Source of the DNA: Cloacibacillus porcorum
Lineage (GTDB): Bacteria; Synergistota; Synergistia; Synergistales; Synergistaceae
Direction of reading: 5' to 3'
NCBI RefSeq assembly: GCF_001701045.1
Contig: NZ_CP016757.1
Location: 2,506,219-2,570,218, forward strand
DNA: 64,000 bases
Shown one piece after another: positions 41,786-50,822 of this stretch. The notes under the pieces are model-generated. The model searched no databases and had not been told where the DNA came from. It saw only the letters and a program-made list of their open reading frames with translations. The translations under genes and the position numbers were made by a program. Numbering within the stretch: the first letter of the stretch is position 1; every line of letters starts with the position of its first letter.

Positions 41786-42705
41786 CGTTTACACATCTCC
41801 TGTCCGAGGGAGGCGGCGCCGATCACCGCGGCGGAACCTCCGATTTCTGAATTTTTTAGAATAAAGACAGCTCTGAAGGGAACGGGAAGATATTTTTCTA
41901 TCCTCCCCCGCAGCTCGTCCGCAAGTCCGGCGGCGTGGCTCATGCCGCCGCTGAGGATCACCGCCTCAGGGTCGAGCGTCACCGCCAGCGATGATATTCC
42001 CCGCGCCAGCGCCTCAAGCGCGGGCCCAAGCAGCGCGGCGGCCTCCGTATTGGTATGGCGCATCTCCCATACCTCGCGGAATATGGGAGGCAGTCCGACG
42101 GCGCCTGCGCGCCGCTCTATCCAGTCGGCGGAGGCCAACTCTTCAAGATGCCCCCAGCCGCCGCAGCCGCAGCGGCAGAGCAGCGGATCGCCGCTCACCG
42201 CCATGTGGCCGCACTCCGCCGCCATCCCGTGCGCGCCGGTCAGCAGTCTGCCGTTCGCGACAATGCCCGCGCCAATTCCGGTGCCGAGCGTGAGCACCAC
42301 ATAATCGCGCATTCCGCGCGCCGCTCCGGCGAGTCCCTCTCCAAGCGCCGCGCAGTTCGCGTCATTCTCCAGGCGAACGTCGACTCTTACCCCGCGCGCC
42401 TTGAGGTTCGCCGAGATTATTTTGCCCAGGACGACGCCGTCACAGTCCGAAAAATTGGTCAGCCGAAGTATCCGACGCCGTTCACTGTCGACGAAACCGG
42501 GAATGCCGATCCCGACAAAGCACTCGTCGCCGGGGGCGGCCCAGAGCAATATAAGCTCCTCCAGCGCGTGGATGACGCTCAGGAGGTCTCTGTTTTCAGG
42601 TGTAGGAACGGTCACCGCGGACAAGACCTGCGGCGCCGCTCCGGAAAAATCGACGGAACCGGCCGCTATCGTATGTCCTCCGAGGTCTATTCCTATCTTC
42701 TTCAT
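41782..42705 (-). CDS. ROK family protein (sugar kinase type)
   Basis: 307 residues. The ATG at 42705 overlaps the upstream stop (ATGA) and gives the normal N terminus IGIDLGGHTIAAG with the phosphate loop. The ROK zinc motif reads CRCGCGGWGHLEE near residue 175, and VLTLGTGIGAGIVANG is the second phosphate loop. No HTH is present, so it is a kinase, not a repressor. Members phosphorylate glucose, N-acetylglucosamine, N-acetylmannosamine and similar sugars. The operon context (D-aminopeptidase, glutamate symporters) hints at amino-sugar or muropeptide salvage. Confidence 0.9.
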   Translation of the reverse strand: MKKIGIDLGGHTIAAGSVDFSGAAPQVLSAVTVPTPENRDLLSVIHALEELILLWAAPGDECFVGIGIPGFVDSERRRILRLTNFSDCDGVVLGKIISANLKARGVRVDVRLENDANCAALGEGLAGAARGMRDYVVLTLGTGIGAGIVANGRLLTGAHGMAAECGHMAVSGDPLLCRCGCGGWGHLEELASADWIERRAGAVGLPPIFREVWEMRHTNTEAAALLGPALEALARGISSLAVTLDPEAVILSGGMSHAAGLADELRGRIEKYLPVPFRAVFILKNSEIGGSAAVIGAASLGQEMCKR

Positions 42706-43541
42706 CAAAAGCCGCTGAGCGTCGCCGAGGCGCACTCCATCACGGAGTAGAGGAAGCGGCGCAGTTCAAGCGCCTCTTCCGTCTCAAAACGCAGGGTACG
42801 CGCCGCCGTCCTCATCGCGCCTGGAACCAGCGAGGCGGCGTCGGTCTGCAGGGTGTTCATCAGCGTCACCTCAAGCAGATAGGGAGCTTCCAGCGCAAAG
42901 GGGCGGCATTCGCCTTTTTTCAGCCGTGCCAGCGCCTTTTTCACTCCGGAATATATCAGTTCGGCCGTGCTTTCCGGCGTCAGGCAAAGCGCGGCGCCCC
43001 GTCCCAGCCCCTCTTTGACGGAGCAGGTCACAAGCTCCGGCCCCAGAAGGCTTCCCGCCTCCATGCAGAGGGCGTCGTCGCCGCTGACCATGATGACCGG
43101 CACGCCGAGCGCACCGCAGAGAAGAGCGTTGACGCCGGTCTCCCCCATTTTGCGTCCGTTCACGCTGAGACTGTAGATAGTATACTGGTCAAAGGTGTGG
43201 TCAAGCACCGCCTTTTCCGTACCGGCCATCGCGTGGTATCCCAGGAATATCGCGGCGTCACAGCCACGCGCGCCCTCGACCATGCCAAGCAGCTTCGGCG
43301 TTCCCGTTATCAGCTGCACCTCGCCGCCAAATTTTGCGATATCGAGATTAGTCATCGTGCAGTGCGAATCGTTTATAACGACGCCCTCGGCTCCTGCTTC
43401 CAGCGCGGCCCTCACAGCGGCCTCAACATCGGCGGCCTGCATCGCCCGGCCAAAGAGGTACTGCGGCTTCGTACAGTCCACCTGCGCGGCGCTGACCACC
43501 CCCGTAGAACCCTCCATGTCCGAGCTTATGTATATCTTCAT
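42705..43541 (-). CDS. M55 family metallopeptidase (D-aminopeptidase DppA-like)
   Basis: 278 residues. The ATG at 43541 (GGAGGG upstream) overlaps the previous stop. Zinc-site features of DppA: SSDMEGSTGV with Asp8 and Glu10, NDSHCTMTN with His, and GYHAMAG. The self-compartmentalising DppA of Bacillus releases D-amino acids, chiefly D-Ala, from peptides. Here it is sandwiched between an oxidoreductase and a ROK kinase in a coupled operon, which fits peptidoglycan-fragment use (inference). Confidence 0.92.
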   Translation of the reverse strand: MKIYISSDMEGSTGVVSAAQVDCTKPQYLFGRAMQAADVEAAVRAALEAGAEGVVINDSHCTMTNLDIAKFGGEVQLITGTPKLLGMVEGARGCDAAIFLGYHAMAGTEKAVLDHTFDQYTIYSLSVNGRKMGETGVNALLCGALGVPVIMVSGDDALCMEAGSLLGPELVTCSVKEGLGRGAALCLTPESTAELIYSGVKKALARLKKGECRPFALEAPYLLEVTLMNTLQTDAASLVPGAMRTAARTLRFETEEALELRRFLYSVMECASATLSGF

Positions 43542-44557
43542 ATGACGTCCCTCCACTTATCAAGAAAACCGGCGTCTGCCACGAGCGGCCTGCCGACGCC
43601 GATAAGGTCACAGCACCCGTCCCCAAGCAGCTTCTCCGCGCTTTTGATGCCGCGGATACCGCCCGTGCACTCCACGGGGACCTTTCCGCCCACCGCCTCA
43701 CGTATAGCCGCGGCGTAGGGGGCGAAGTAGGAGCCGTTCGTCCTATCCATTCCATAGCCGCAGAGGTTGCCTGATACGCTGATCAGATCAACGCCAAGCG
43801 CCGCGAGCTCGCGGGCAACGGGGACGGTATCTTCCACGGCGAGGCCGTGCGGTTTTTCGTCGGGCAGGGTATCCGCCGCACCAAGACGCACTGAGACGAC
43901 CGCATCGGGCAGCGTGCGGCGCACTGCGTCGGTTATCTCGTAAAGGAAACGGGCGCGCCTGTATTCAGTGCCGCCATAAGCGTCGTCACGGAGATTAGTC
44001 AGCGGGCTCAGAAACTGTCCCGCGAGGTAGCCGTGCGCGGCGTGTATCATTACGCCGTCATATCCCGCCGTCCGTACTAGCCTTTCGGCGGCGGCGGCAA
44101 AGTCTTCAACAATTTTTTTTATTTCAGGCAGGGAAAGTTTTTCCGGTTCCGCCGAGAGCTTCTCCCAAACCTTCCCCACCCTCACGCCGGAGGGCGAAAG
44201 ACAGCGGAATCCCTCAAGCCCGAATATGCCGTCGCTTGATATATTCGCCCCGCCGTGACTTATCTGAGCGACGGAGATCTTGCCGCCATTTTTGATCAGC
44301 CCTGCGATCTTCGCATGAGCCGCGGCAGCCTCGCCGCTGTCGGCGAGAAATTGTTCAGGCCGCACGCGCCCTGTGGAGTTCACCGCATGGTGCTCCACAT
44401 TGACGAGAGCAACGCCTGAGGCGGCGATTTTTCCATAAACTTCGAGCGACCGTTCCGTCGGCAGTCCGTCGGCGCTGCCGGAAAGCGAGGCCAGCGGGGC
44501 GGCACAGAGACGGTTTTGAAGCCGCTTTTCCCTAATTTCAAAGATGTCAAAAAGCAT
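43538..44557 (-). CDS. NADH:flavin oxidoreductase, old yellow enzyme family
   Basis: 339 residues of FMN-binding TIM barrel: LRNRLCAAPLA-like N terminus, AQISHGGANIS, GYDGVMIHAAHGYLAGQFLS with the catalytic-site HAAHGYL motif, and the C-terminal GVGRPLVADAGF phosphate-binding region. It lacks the long Fe-S/FAD C-terminal half of 2,4-dienoyl-CoA reductase. These enzymes reduce activated C=C bonds or demethylate/dehydrogenate amines; the substrate is unknown. First gene of the operon ending with the two GltS genes. Confidence 0.9.
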   Translation of the reverse strand: MLFDIFEIREKRLQNRLCAAPLASLSGSADGLPTERSLEVYGKIAASGVALVNVEHHAVNSTGRVRPEQFLADSGEAAAAHAKIAGLIKNGGKISVAQISHGGANISSDGIFGLEGFRCLSPSGVRVGKVWEKLSAEPEKLSLPEIKKIVEDFAAAAERLVRTAGYDGVMIHAAHGYLAGQFLSPLTNLRDDAYGGTEYRRARFLYEITDAVRRTLPDAVVSVRLGAADTLPDEKPHGLAVEDTVPVARELAALGVDLISVSGNLCGYGMDRTNGSYFAPYAAAIREAVGGKVPVECTGGIRGIKSAEKLLGDGCCDLIGVGRPLVADAGFLDKWRDVI

Positions 44558-44589
44558 CCGTCATCACCTCTCCTGATCTGCAAAACCGT

Positions 44590-44619
44590 TACAGGCCGCC
44601 GCGGACGCGGCGGCCTGTA
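44590..44619 (-). terminator. Strong hairpin terminator after ychF
   Basis: A perfect 14-bp inverted repeat, TACAGGCCGCCGCG at 44590-44603 and its complement at 44606-44619, separated by two bases. ACGGTTTTGC follows on the minus strand. It lies just beyond the ychF stop codon. Confidence 0.75.
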
Positions 44620-44621
44620 TG

Positions 44622-45716
44622 CTAAACGTTGAAACGTATTTCTATCATATCCCCGTCTTTTACGATGTATTCCTTGCCCTCGAGGCGGAGCACGCCTGCT
44701 TTGCGGCACTCGTCAAAGGAGCTGTTATATTTCATGTAATCGTCGAAGGATACCACCTGCGCGCGGATAAAGCCGCGGGCGAGGTCGGAATGTATCGTCC
44801 CCGCCGCGTCGACCGCCGTTTCGCCGTCATGCAGCGTCCAGGCCCGCACTTCGTCGGGGCCGGAGGTGAAGAAGCTGATGAGGCCGAGTACGCGGTAGGC
44901 CTCCTCGATGAGACGCTCGCGTCCAGGTTCGGTTATGTTGAGCCCCTCGGTGAACTCCGCCGCCTCTTCGGGAGAAAGGTCCATTATATCCATCTCGAGG
45001 CTGCCGTAGAGCGTGCAGAGCTTCGCGCCGTGCTCTTCGGCCCGCTTTTTAAGCGCCTCCCATTTCGGGATCTTGGATTCTTCGTTTTGGCTTTCGTCGA
45101 GGTTGAGCAGAATTATCTGGGGCTTCAGGGTGACGAAGGAGAAACCGCGAAGCTGCCGCCACTCCTCCGGCTTCAGCTCGATGGAGGAAAGCGGCCGCTC
45201 CTCCATGAGGCAGTCATAGCACTTTTCAAGCAGCGCCTTTTCCTTATCTTCGTCGGAGGTCAGTTTTTTCTTCGCCCGAAGTTTGCCGAGGCGGTTCTCG
45301 ATGACGGCAAGGTCGCGGAAGATGAGTTCGTTGTCCAGAATATCCCAGTCGCGCACGGGATCAACCGAGCCCTCCGGATGTTCCACGCCGGGGTTGCTGA
45401 AGCAGCGTATCACCTGAATGAGGGCGTCGGCGTCGGCGACGAAAGAGAGGAATGCGTTGCCGAGCCCCTCGCCCTTTCCCGCGCCGCGCGAAAGCCCCGC
45501 AAGGTCCACAAACTCCACCTGCGCGGGCGTCTCTTTGCGCGGCGAGTTGATCCTTACAAGTTCGTCAAAGCGTTTGTCGGGAACGGAGACAACGGCCTTA
45601 TTTGGGTCGGTCTTCCCTCCCGCGTAAGGTTTTACCTCCGCTCCGGCCCTTGTTATCACGTTAAATACTGTAGACTTTCCGCTCAGCGGCAGTCCAACAA
45701 TCCCACAATGCAGCAT
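44622..45716 (-). CDS. ychF: Redox-regulated ATPase YchF (Obg family)
   Basis: 364 residues, the family length. Residues ~1-275 are an Obg-like P-loop domain (GLPLSGKSTVFNVIT; FVDLAGLSRGAGKGEGLGN), with NLDE in place of the NKxD guanine-specificity motif, which explains its preference for ATP. The C-terminal TGS domain has the helix AWTLHDGETAVDAAGTIHSD. It binds ribosomes and takes part in stress responses. A single gene with its own terminator. Confidence 0.96.
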   Translation of the reverse strand: MLHCGIVGLPLSGKSTVFNVITRAGAEVKPYAGGKTDPNKAVVSVPDKRFDELVRINSPRKETPAQVEFVDLAGLSRGAGKGEGLGNAFLSFVADADALIQVIRCFSNPGVEHPEGSVDPVRDWDILDNELIFRDLAVIENRLGKLRAKKKLTSDEDKEKALLEKCYDCLMEERPLSSIELKPEEWRQLRGFSFVTLKPQIILLNLDESQNEESKIPKWEALKKRAEEHGAKLCTLYGSLEMDIMDLSPEEAAEFTEGLNITEPGRERLIEEAYRVLGLISFFTSGPDEVRAWTLHDGETAVDAAGTIHSDLARGFIRAQVVSFDDYMKYNSSFDECRKAGVLRLEGKEYIVKDGDMIEIRFNV

Positions 45717-45882
45717 CTATACCAACTCCATATTTTTTATTATTATACTTCTTTGCAAGAGTTTACTATAATTGAGTGGCGGGGGCAATTGACGGTGGTT
45801 TTTTATTTTATATACAAACCGTAAATTGACCGATTTTATATTTACTTCCCTTAATTAGGATAAGGGTCCGGAGGAGATATCT

Positions 45883-47514
45883 TTGACCAAACGTCGGCTG
45901 TTCAAAATGACTGTCATCTGCTTTTTATTAGTCTTTGCCATGGCTATCGCTTCACCGATCGAACTCCGGGCTGCGGAAAAGGTCCGCGTCGGCTTTTTCC
46001 CGTTGGGGAAGTTCCAGTATATCGACGAAAACGGCGCCGCCGCGGGATACAATATCGATTATCTTTCCAAGATAACCGATATCACAGGCTGGGAGTATGA
46101 GTTCGTCCCCTGCGGAAACTGGGTGGAGGCCACCGCGCTGCTGGAGGGCGGGAAGATCGATCTGCTCGCTCCGGCGCAGAAGATCCCCGAACTTAAAGAA
46201 AAATTCGCCTACGCCGCCTATCCGATGGGAATGGAGCTCGCAGCCATTTATGCTCTCAAACAACGTGACGATCTGATATACGAAGATATAGATACCCTAG
46301 CCAAGCTGAGATACGGCGCGGCCAGGAACTCCACATTCACCACAAAATTCATCGAGCACGCGAAGGAATATAATATCTCGCCGGACATTACATATTACAA
46401 CAATACGACGGAGCTCTTCGACGCCCTTCATGCGAAGAGGGTAGACGCTATCGTCAGTAATATCATGTTCTATGACGACAGCCTGAAGATACTGGGGCGC
46501 TTCGCGCCGCTGGCAGTATATTACATCACCGCCAAAGACAACAGCGCGCTGCTGAATAAACTTGACAACGCGATATACCGCATGGAGGTAAACGACCCGA
46601 CATTTGACAGCGGGCTTCTAAAGAAGTATTTTCCTCATTATAAGAACACTATCTTCAACTACGACGAGTATCTCTTCATAAAAAACGCTCCGCCGATCAG
46701 GATCGCCTACGAGACCGACAGAGCTCCGCTTTCCTTTACGGGCAGCGACGGAGAATTCCATGGCGTTCAGCGGGATATTCTTGATGAAATATCGCGAATC
46801 AGCGGTCTTAAATTCGACTATGTGCCCTGCAGACGGGAGCAGACGGAGCTTACGTATCTGGAAGAGAACAAGCTGCGCGTCATAAGCGGAGTCCGTTACT
46901 GCCGGTTCAGCGCGCAGGCAAAGAGGCTGCGCTTCAGCATCCCCTATCTCTACTCGGGCAATATCATCGCGGGAACAGACCCGCTGAAGTACACGGGACA
47001 GGAAGAGCTGCGCCTTGCGATGGTAGAGGGCGCCGCCTCCCTCAAAGAGCGCGTGGCGGCTAAGTACCCGAAGTTCAAGATACAGACCTACGAAAATACG
47101 GAGCAGGCATTTAACGCCGCCGTCAGCGGCGAGGCAGATTTCGTCATCGAAAACCGCTACGTCGCCGAACCATATTTCGTTAAGCCAAAATTCCGCAGCC
47201 TGAAGATACTCTCTTTGACAAGGATCGAAGAGCCCTATACCCTCGCTACGCTCGTCTATTACGTGCCCGCGAACGATGAAAAAGACTGGAACTCCGAGAC
47301 CTTCATCTCCATAATAAACAAGTCGATCGAACAGCTGGACCCGCAAAAAATAAGCGCCTCCGTAATCAACAGAAGCGCCGAAAACATATACAAATACACA
47401 CTGGGCGATTTCATCTACCAATACCGCGGCCAGTTCGTAATTCTGCTCGCAGCCGCTGGGGCCGCCATCGCCTTCCTTCTGGCACGCCGCTTAAAAAGAG
47501 GACGGTTTATTTAG
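45883..47514 (+). CDS. Membrane-anchored protein with two periplasmic solute-binding domains (kinase-less sensor-like)
   Basis: 543 residues. TTG start at 45883 with GGAGGAG upstream. A signal/anchor helix (~8-27), two SBP_bac_3-type domains (~30-260 and ~275-500) and one membrane helix (VILLAAAGAAIAFLLARRL) ending in RRLKRGRFI. The order and spacing copy the sensor half of the hybrid kinase at 3010-5811, but the protein stops right after the helix. It may be a truncated sensor kinase or a co-receptor. The end overlaps the convergent BMP gene by 8 bases, and no kinase remnant follows. Confidence 0.82.
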   Translation: MTKRRLFKMTVICFLLVFAMAIASPIELRAAEKVRVGFFPLGKFQYIDENGAAAGYNIDYLSKITDITGWEYEFVPCGNWVEATALLEGGKIDLLAPAQKIPELKEKFAYAAYPMGMELAAIYALKQRDDLIYEDIDTLAKLRYGAARNSTFTTKFIEHAKEYNISPDITYYNNTTELFDALHAKRVDAIVSNIMFYDDSLKILGRFAPLAVYYITAKDNSALLNKLDNAIYRMEVNDPTFDSGLLKKYFPHYKNTIFNYDEYLFIKNAPPIRIAYETDRAPLSFTGSDGEFHGVQRDILDEISRISGLKFDYVPCRREQTELTYLEENKLRVISGVRYCRFSAQAKRLRFSIPYLYSGNIIAGTDPLKYTGQEELRLAMVEGAASLKERVAAKYPKFKIQTYENTEQAFNAAVSGEADFVIENRYVAEPYFVKPKFRSLKILSLTRIEEPYTLATLVYYVPANDEKDWNSETFISIINKSIEQLDPQKISASVINRSAENIYKYTLGDFIYQYRGQFVILLAAAGAAIAFLLARRLKRGRFI

Positions 47515-48532
47515 AGAATATCCCCTGATAATCCGTCTTTTTTATTTTGATGAGGCCGCTGGAAACCTTATCCTCAAGCTCGTCTATACGTTTGCGTACA
47601 TCAAGGGGAACGTTTTGCTTCGTCTCGCGCGTCCACGTCGAAATATCTATGCAGTCATCCTTTAGCCCAAGTGAAAAACGATCTTTAGGAAGGTTGTCCT
47701 GCAAAAAATTTTCTATTACCTTATAAATCACATGGCCGCTGCGTTTAACGACGCTGGTCAGCACCATCTCGGGAAAATCGCTCTCAAGCTCCGTGTCGAC
47801 GCCGATCGTCCAGTAGCCGCCCTCTTTGGCCCTCTCTATCGCACCGATGCCGGCGGCGCCGTTGACACAGAATATTATGTCCGCGCCGAGGCGTTTGAGC
47901 TTCATCGCCGCCTCCGCGGCCTTCGCCCGGTCATTGAAATCATTCGTATATTCGCAGAGCACCTCGATATCTGGATTTATATACCATGCGCCCGCAATGT
48001 ATCCACGCCTGAACCGCTCTACCGGGGGAACTTTTTCCCCAAGGATGATACCGATCTTCTTTTCATCGTTGATACGCTCCACATCTTCACGCGTGGTCAT
48101 TATAGCGGCCAGGGCCCCGGCGAGAAAACCGCCCTCCTCCTCGCGGAAGACGATCTCCGTAACGCCGTCCAAATTATTCGTATCAAAGGTGAGGAACGAA
48201 CAGGCCGGATATTCCCTCATCACCTCCGGCAGATATTTAATGTAGGCTACGGAGGTGATGATGACCAGATCCGACGCGGCGGCGGCCTCTTTGAGGAGCG
48301 GCAGCAGCTTCGTATTATCGTCAAGGGCGTTATAGTATTTGGTGGAGAGCTTTTTGTTCCCAAAGCGCACCTGGGCGTTTCGCATCCCCTCAAGGCAGAG
48401 CCAGTTAAAGCCCGAGGCGGAGGCTGTGTTCGATCCCTCCAGCATCAATGATATCCGTTTCGGCGCCGCAAAGGCGGCGCATTCCATAATCATCATCAGG
48501 ATAAACGCAGCCGGCAATATAAATTTTTTCAT
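47507..48532 (-). CDS. BMP family ABC transporter substrate-binding protein
   Basis: 341 residues with a signal peptide (KKFILPAAFILMMIMECAAF). The fold is that of the basic membrane protein/PnrA nucleoside-binding family: FNWLCLEGMRNAQVRFG, FREEEGGFLAGALAA, GADIIFCVNGAAGIGAIERA and WTIGVDTELESDFPEMVLTS. There is no lipobox cysteine in the usual place. No permease or ATPase gene adjoins it, so it may act as an orphan receptor, perhaps for the facing membrane protein (inference). ATG at 48532 follows AAGGA at a rather long distance. Confidence 0.82.
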   Translation of the reverse strand: MKKFILPAAFILMMIMECAAFAAPKRISLMLEGSNTASASGFNWLCLEGMRNAQVRFGNKKLSTKYYNALDDNTKLLPLLKEAAAASDLVIITSVAYIKYLPEVMREYPACSFLTFDTNNLDGVTEIVFREEEGGFLAGALAAIMTTREDVERINDEKKIGIILGEKVPPVERFRRGYIAGAWYINPDIEVLCEYTNDFNDRAKAAEAAMKLKRLGADIIFCVNGAAGIGAIERAKEGGYWTIGVDTELESDFPEMVLTSVVKRSGHVIYKVIENFLQDNLPKDRFSLGLKDDCIDISTWTRETKQNVPLDVRKRIDELEDKVSSGLIKIKKTDYQGIFSK

Positions 48533-48703
48533 CAACAAACACATCCTTTCATAAAACCAAAAGAATATCTTTTTTACAAATTATCGCTATAATTATACCT
48601 TAGAAAGTGGGCAGCCTGCGAGCCGGCTTGAGAATTTAAGAGCGGCTGCGCGGGTATACGTCAATTAGCTATAGTTAACATATTCGTGGAGTTGAGCCTA
48701 TAG

Positions 48704-48934
48704 ATGAATCTTGTAGAGATGAAGAGCGGAGATCGGGCTGTGATAAAGATGCTGCCGGAGGGAGAGGCTGCGCAGCGACTTGAGGCACTAGGCTTACGGA
48801 GCGGCAAGGAGATAGAAAAAATTTCCTGCATGCCATTCGGCGGGCCGGTAACGGTGATGCTGGAGGGACGTCATTTCGCCGTGTCGCACAGCATCGCGGA
48901 GCATATCGAAATAGAAAAGGCCGATTCCCTGTAG
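48704..48934 (+). CDS. feoA: Ferrous iron transport protein A
   Basis: 76 residues of SH3-like beta fold: LVEMKSGDRAVIKMLPEGEA, then RLEALGLRSGKEIEKI and GGPVTVMLEGRHFAVSHSIA. FeoA supports FeoB-mediated Fe2+ uptake. It starts an operon with feoB (24-bp gap). The 170-bp leader has a GCAGCC/GGCTGC stem but I see no Fur box. Confidence 0.92.
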   Translation: MNLVEMKSGDRAVIKMLPEGEAAQRLEALGLRSGKEIEKISCMPFGGPVTVMLEGRHFAVSHSIAEHIEIEKADSL

Positions 48935-48958
48935 CATGGGAACCGGCAGGGGGAATAG

Positions 48959-50812
48959 ATGAGCTGTAAAGATTGTAAACTATGTTTTGATAAAAAAGAG
49001 ACTAAGCGGGACGAGGTGCACCGAAATTCATCCGCCCCGGAGGAGACAAAGAATTCCCCCGCGGGGCAGGCCGACGAATGCAGCGGCCGTAAGCGTATGC
49101 GCATCCTTCTGATGGGAAACCCCAACGTCGGAAAGAGCGTATTTTTTTCGCGCCTCACCGGGGTGCACGCGCTCTCCTCGAACTACCCGGGGACGACCGT
49201 CGGCTTCACGCAGGGGCTCATAAAACACAAAGACATCTGCGCCGACCTGATCGACGTTCCTGGCGCCTATACCCTCGACCCGACGAACGAGGCTGAGGAG
49301 ATCGCGCGCCGTATCATCGAGGAGGGAGCGGACAAGGTCATACTCGTCATCGACGCGACGGCGCTCGAACGCAACCTCGTAATGTCGCTGCAGGTGCTTT
49401 CCTATCACATACCGGTGATCGTCGCGCTCAACATGACCGACGAGGCCCGCCACAAGGGAATACTGCTCAACGTGGAGAGACTTGAAGAAGAGCTCGGAGT
49501 CCCTATCTACCAGACAGTCGCCACGACGGGAAGAGGCATCAGCGACCTTGTCGACAACCTTGACCGGGCACGGATCAGCCCGATCGAAGCGATGACGAAG
49601 GAAGAACGCTGGCAGAAGATCGGCAAGATCATTGCCGGCGTGCAGACGGTGACGCACCGCCACCACACGCTGCTCGACCGTATCGAGGACATTTCGGCCC
49701 ACCCCGTAATCGGCGTGCTGCTTGGCTTTTTCGTGCTCGCGCTGAGCTTCACGCTTATCCGCTTCGTCGGCGAGGGACTTATAAACTACATCTTTGACCC
49801 TATCTTTGAAAACCTCTGGCTGCCGTTTCTTGAAAAACTCAGCGGCATCTTCGGCGACGGGTACCTGCGCACGCTGCTGATAGGAAAACTCTTCGACGGC
49901 TCCATCGACCTCGAACAGAGCATGGGGGTTCTGTCGACCGGCTTCTACGTCGAGTTCGGCATGGTCTTGCCTTACATCATCGCCTTTTACGCGGTGCTCT
50001 CCTTTTTGGAGGACTTTGGCTATCTGCCGCGCCTCGCCGTCGTCTTCGACGCGCTGCTCCACCGCTTCGGCATCCATGGATACGCCATCATCCCCACACT
50101 GCTTGGCTTCGGCTGCAATGTGCCGGGGATACTGGCGACGCGCGTTCTTGAGTCGGAGCGCGAACGCTTTATCGCGGCGACACTCATCTCCGTCGGCGTT
50201 CCCTGCGTGTCGATACAGGCAATGCTCGCCTCGACGCTCGGTGGCTTCGGCATGTGGTATGTCGGCGCCGTCTATTTCATTCTCTTTATCGTCTGGCTCA
50301 TACTCGGACGCCTCATGCACCTGACGCTCTCCGGCTACAGCCCGGAGCTGATCGTGGAGATACCACCCTACCGCCTGCCCTCATTCAAGGCCTGGATGAA
50401 CAAGCTCTGGTTCCGCATCAAGGATTTCTTCTTTGAGGCGACGCCTCTCGTGCTCGGCGGTATTCTGCTAGTCAACATACTCGACACCATCGGCCTGCTG
50501 GAGTGGATCGGCAATATTCTCGCGCCCTTCTTCCAGACGGTGCTGGGACTGCCGGCAGCCACCGCCGTACCGGTAGTAATGGGACTCTTCCGCAAAGATA
50601 TCGCGATGGGGCTGCTCATTCCGCTTGACCTTACGGCACAGCAGATGCTCGTCGCCGTCATCGTCCTCTCCATGACCTTCCCCTGCATCGCGACGTTCGT
50701 CGTCATGTGGAAGGAGCTGGGAGTCCGGCGCATGCTTCAAAGCAGCGCGCTTATGCTCTCCGCCGCGCTGATAACAGGCGCGGTGCTGAACCTCATCCTG
50801 AACGTGCTGTAG
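48959..50812 (+). CDS. feoB: Ferrous iron transporter FeoB
   Basis: 617 residues. A Cys-rich, hydrophilic extension (MSCKDCKLCF, ~1-45) precedes the G domain with G1 GNPNVGKS, G3 DVPGAYTL and G4 NMTD. A helical spacer and about eight membrane helices with two Gate-type segments follow (GMVLPYIIAFYAVLSFLEDF; LGFGCNVPGILATR; MTFPCIATFVVMWKELG). It imports Fe2+. The protein is shorter than many FeoB proteins (700-770 residues) but the core is complete. Coupled to feoA and followed after 10 bases by a peptidase gene. Confidence 0.95.
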   Translation: MSCKDCKLCFDKKETKRDEVHRNSSAPEETKNSPAGQADECSGRKRMRILLMGNPNVGKSVFFSRLTGVHALSSNYPGTTVGFTQGLIKHKDICADLIDVPGAYTLDPTNEAEEIARRIIEEGADKVILVIDATALERNLVMSLQVLSYHIPVIVALNMTDEARHKGILLNVERLEEELGVPIYQTVATTGRGISDLVDNLDRARISPIEAMTKEERWQKIGKIIAGVQTVTHRHHTLLDRIEDISAHPVIGVLLGFFVLALSFTLIRFVGEGLINYIFDPIFENLWLPFLEKLSGIFGDGYLRTLLIGKLFDGSIDLEQSMGVLSTGFYVEFGMVLPYIIAFYAVLSFLEDFGYLPRLAVVFDALLHRFGIHGYAIIPTLLGFGCNVPGILATRVLESERERFIAATLISVGVPCVSIQAMLASTLGGFGMWYVGAVYFILFIVWLILGRLMHLTLSGYSPELIVEIPPYRLPSFKAWMNKLWFRIKDFFFEATPLVLGGILLVNILDTIGLLEWIGNILAPFFQTVLGLPAATAVPVVMGLFRKDIAMGLLIPLDLTAQQMLVAVIVLSMTFPCIATFVVMWKELGVRRMLQSSALMLSAALITGAVLNLILNVL

Positions 50813-50822
50813 AGGGGGAAAA

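Noticed and set aside
44619-45824. 401-codon open frame on the plus strand
   Set aside because: It is antisense to ychF and shows no protein-like features.
48545-48703. Fur box upstream of feoA
   Set aside because: No GATAATGATAATCATTATC-like palindrome could be found; only a short GCAGCC/GGCTGC stem is present.
49028-50320. 430-codon open frame on the minus strand
   Set aside because: It is antisense to feoB, whose GTPase and membrane motifs are unmistakable.
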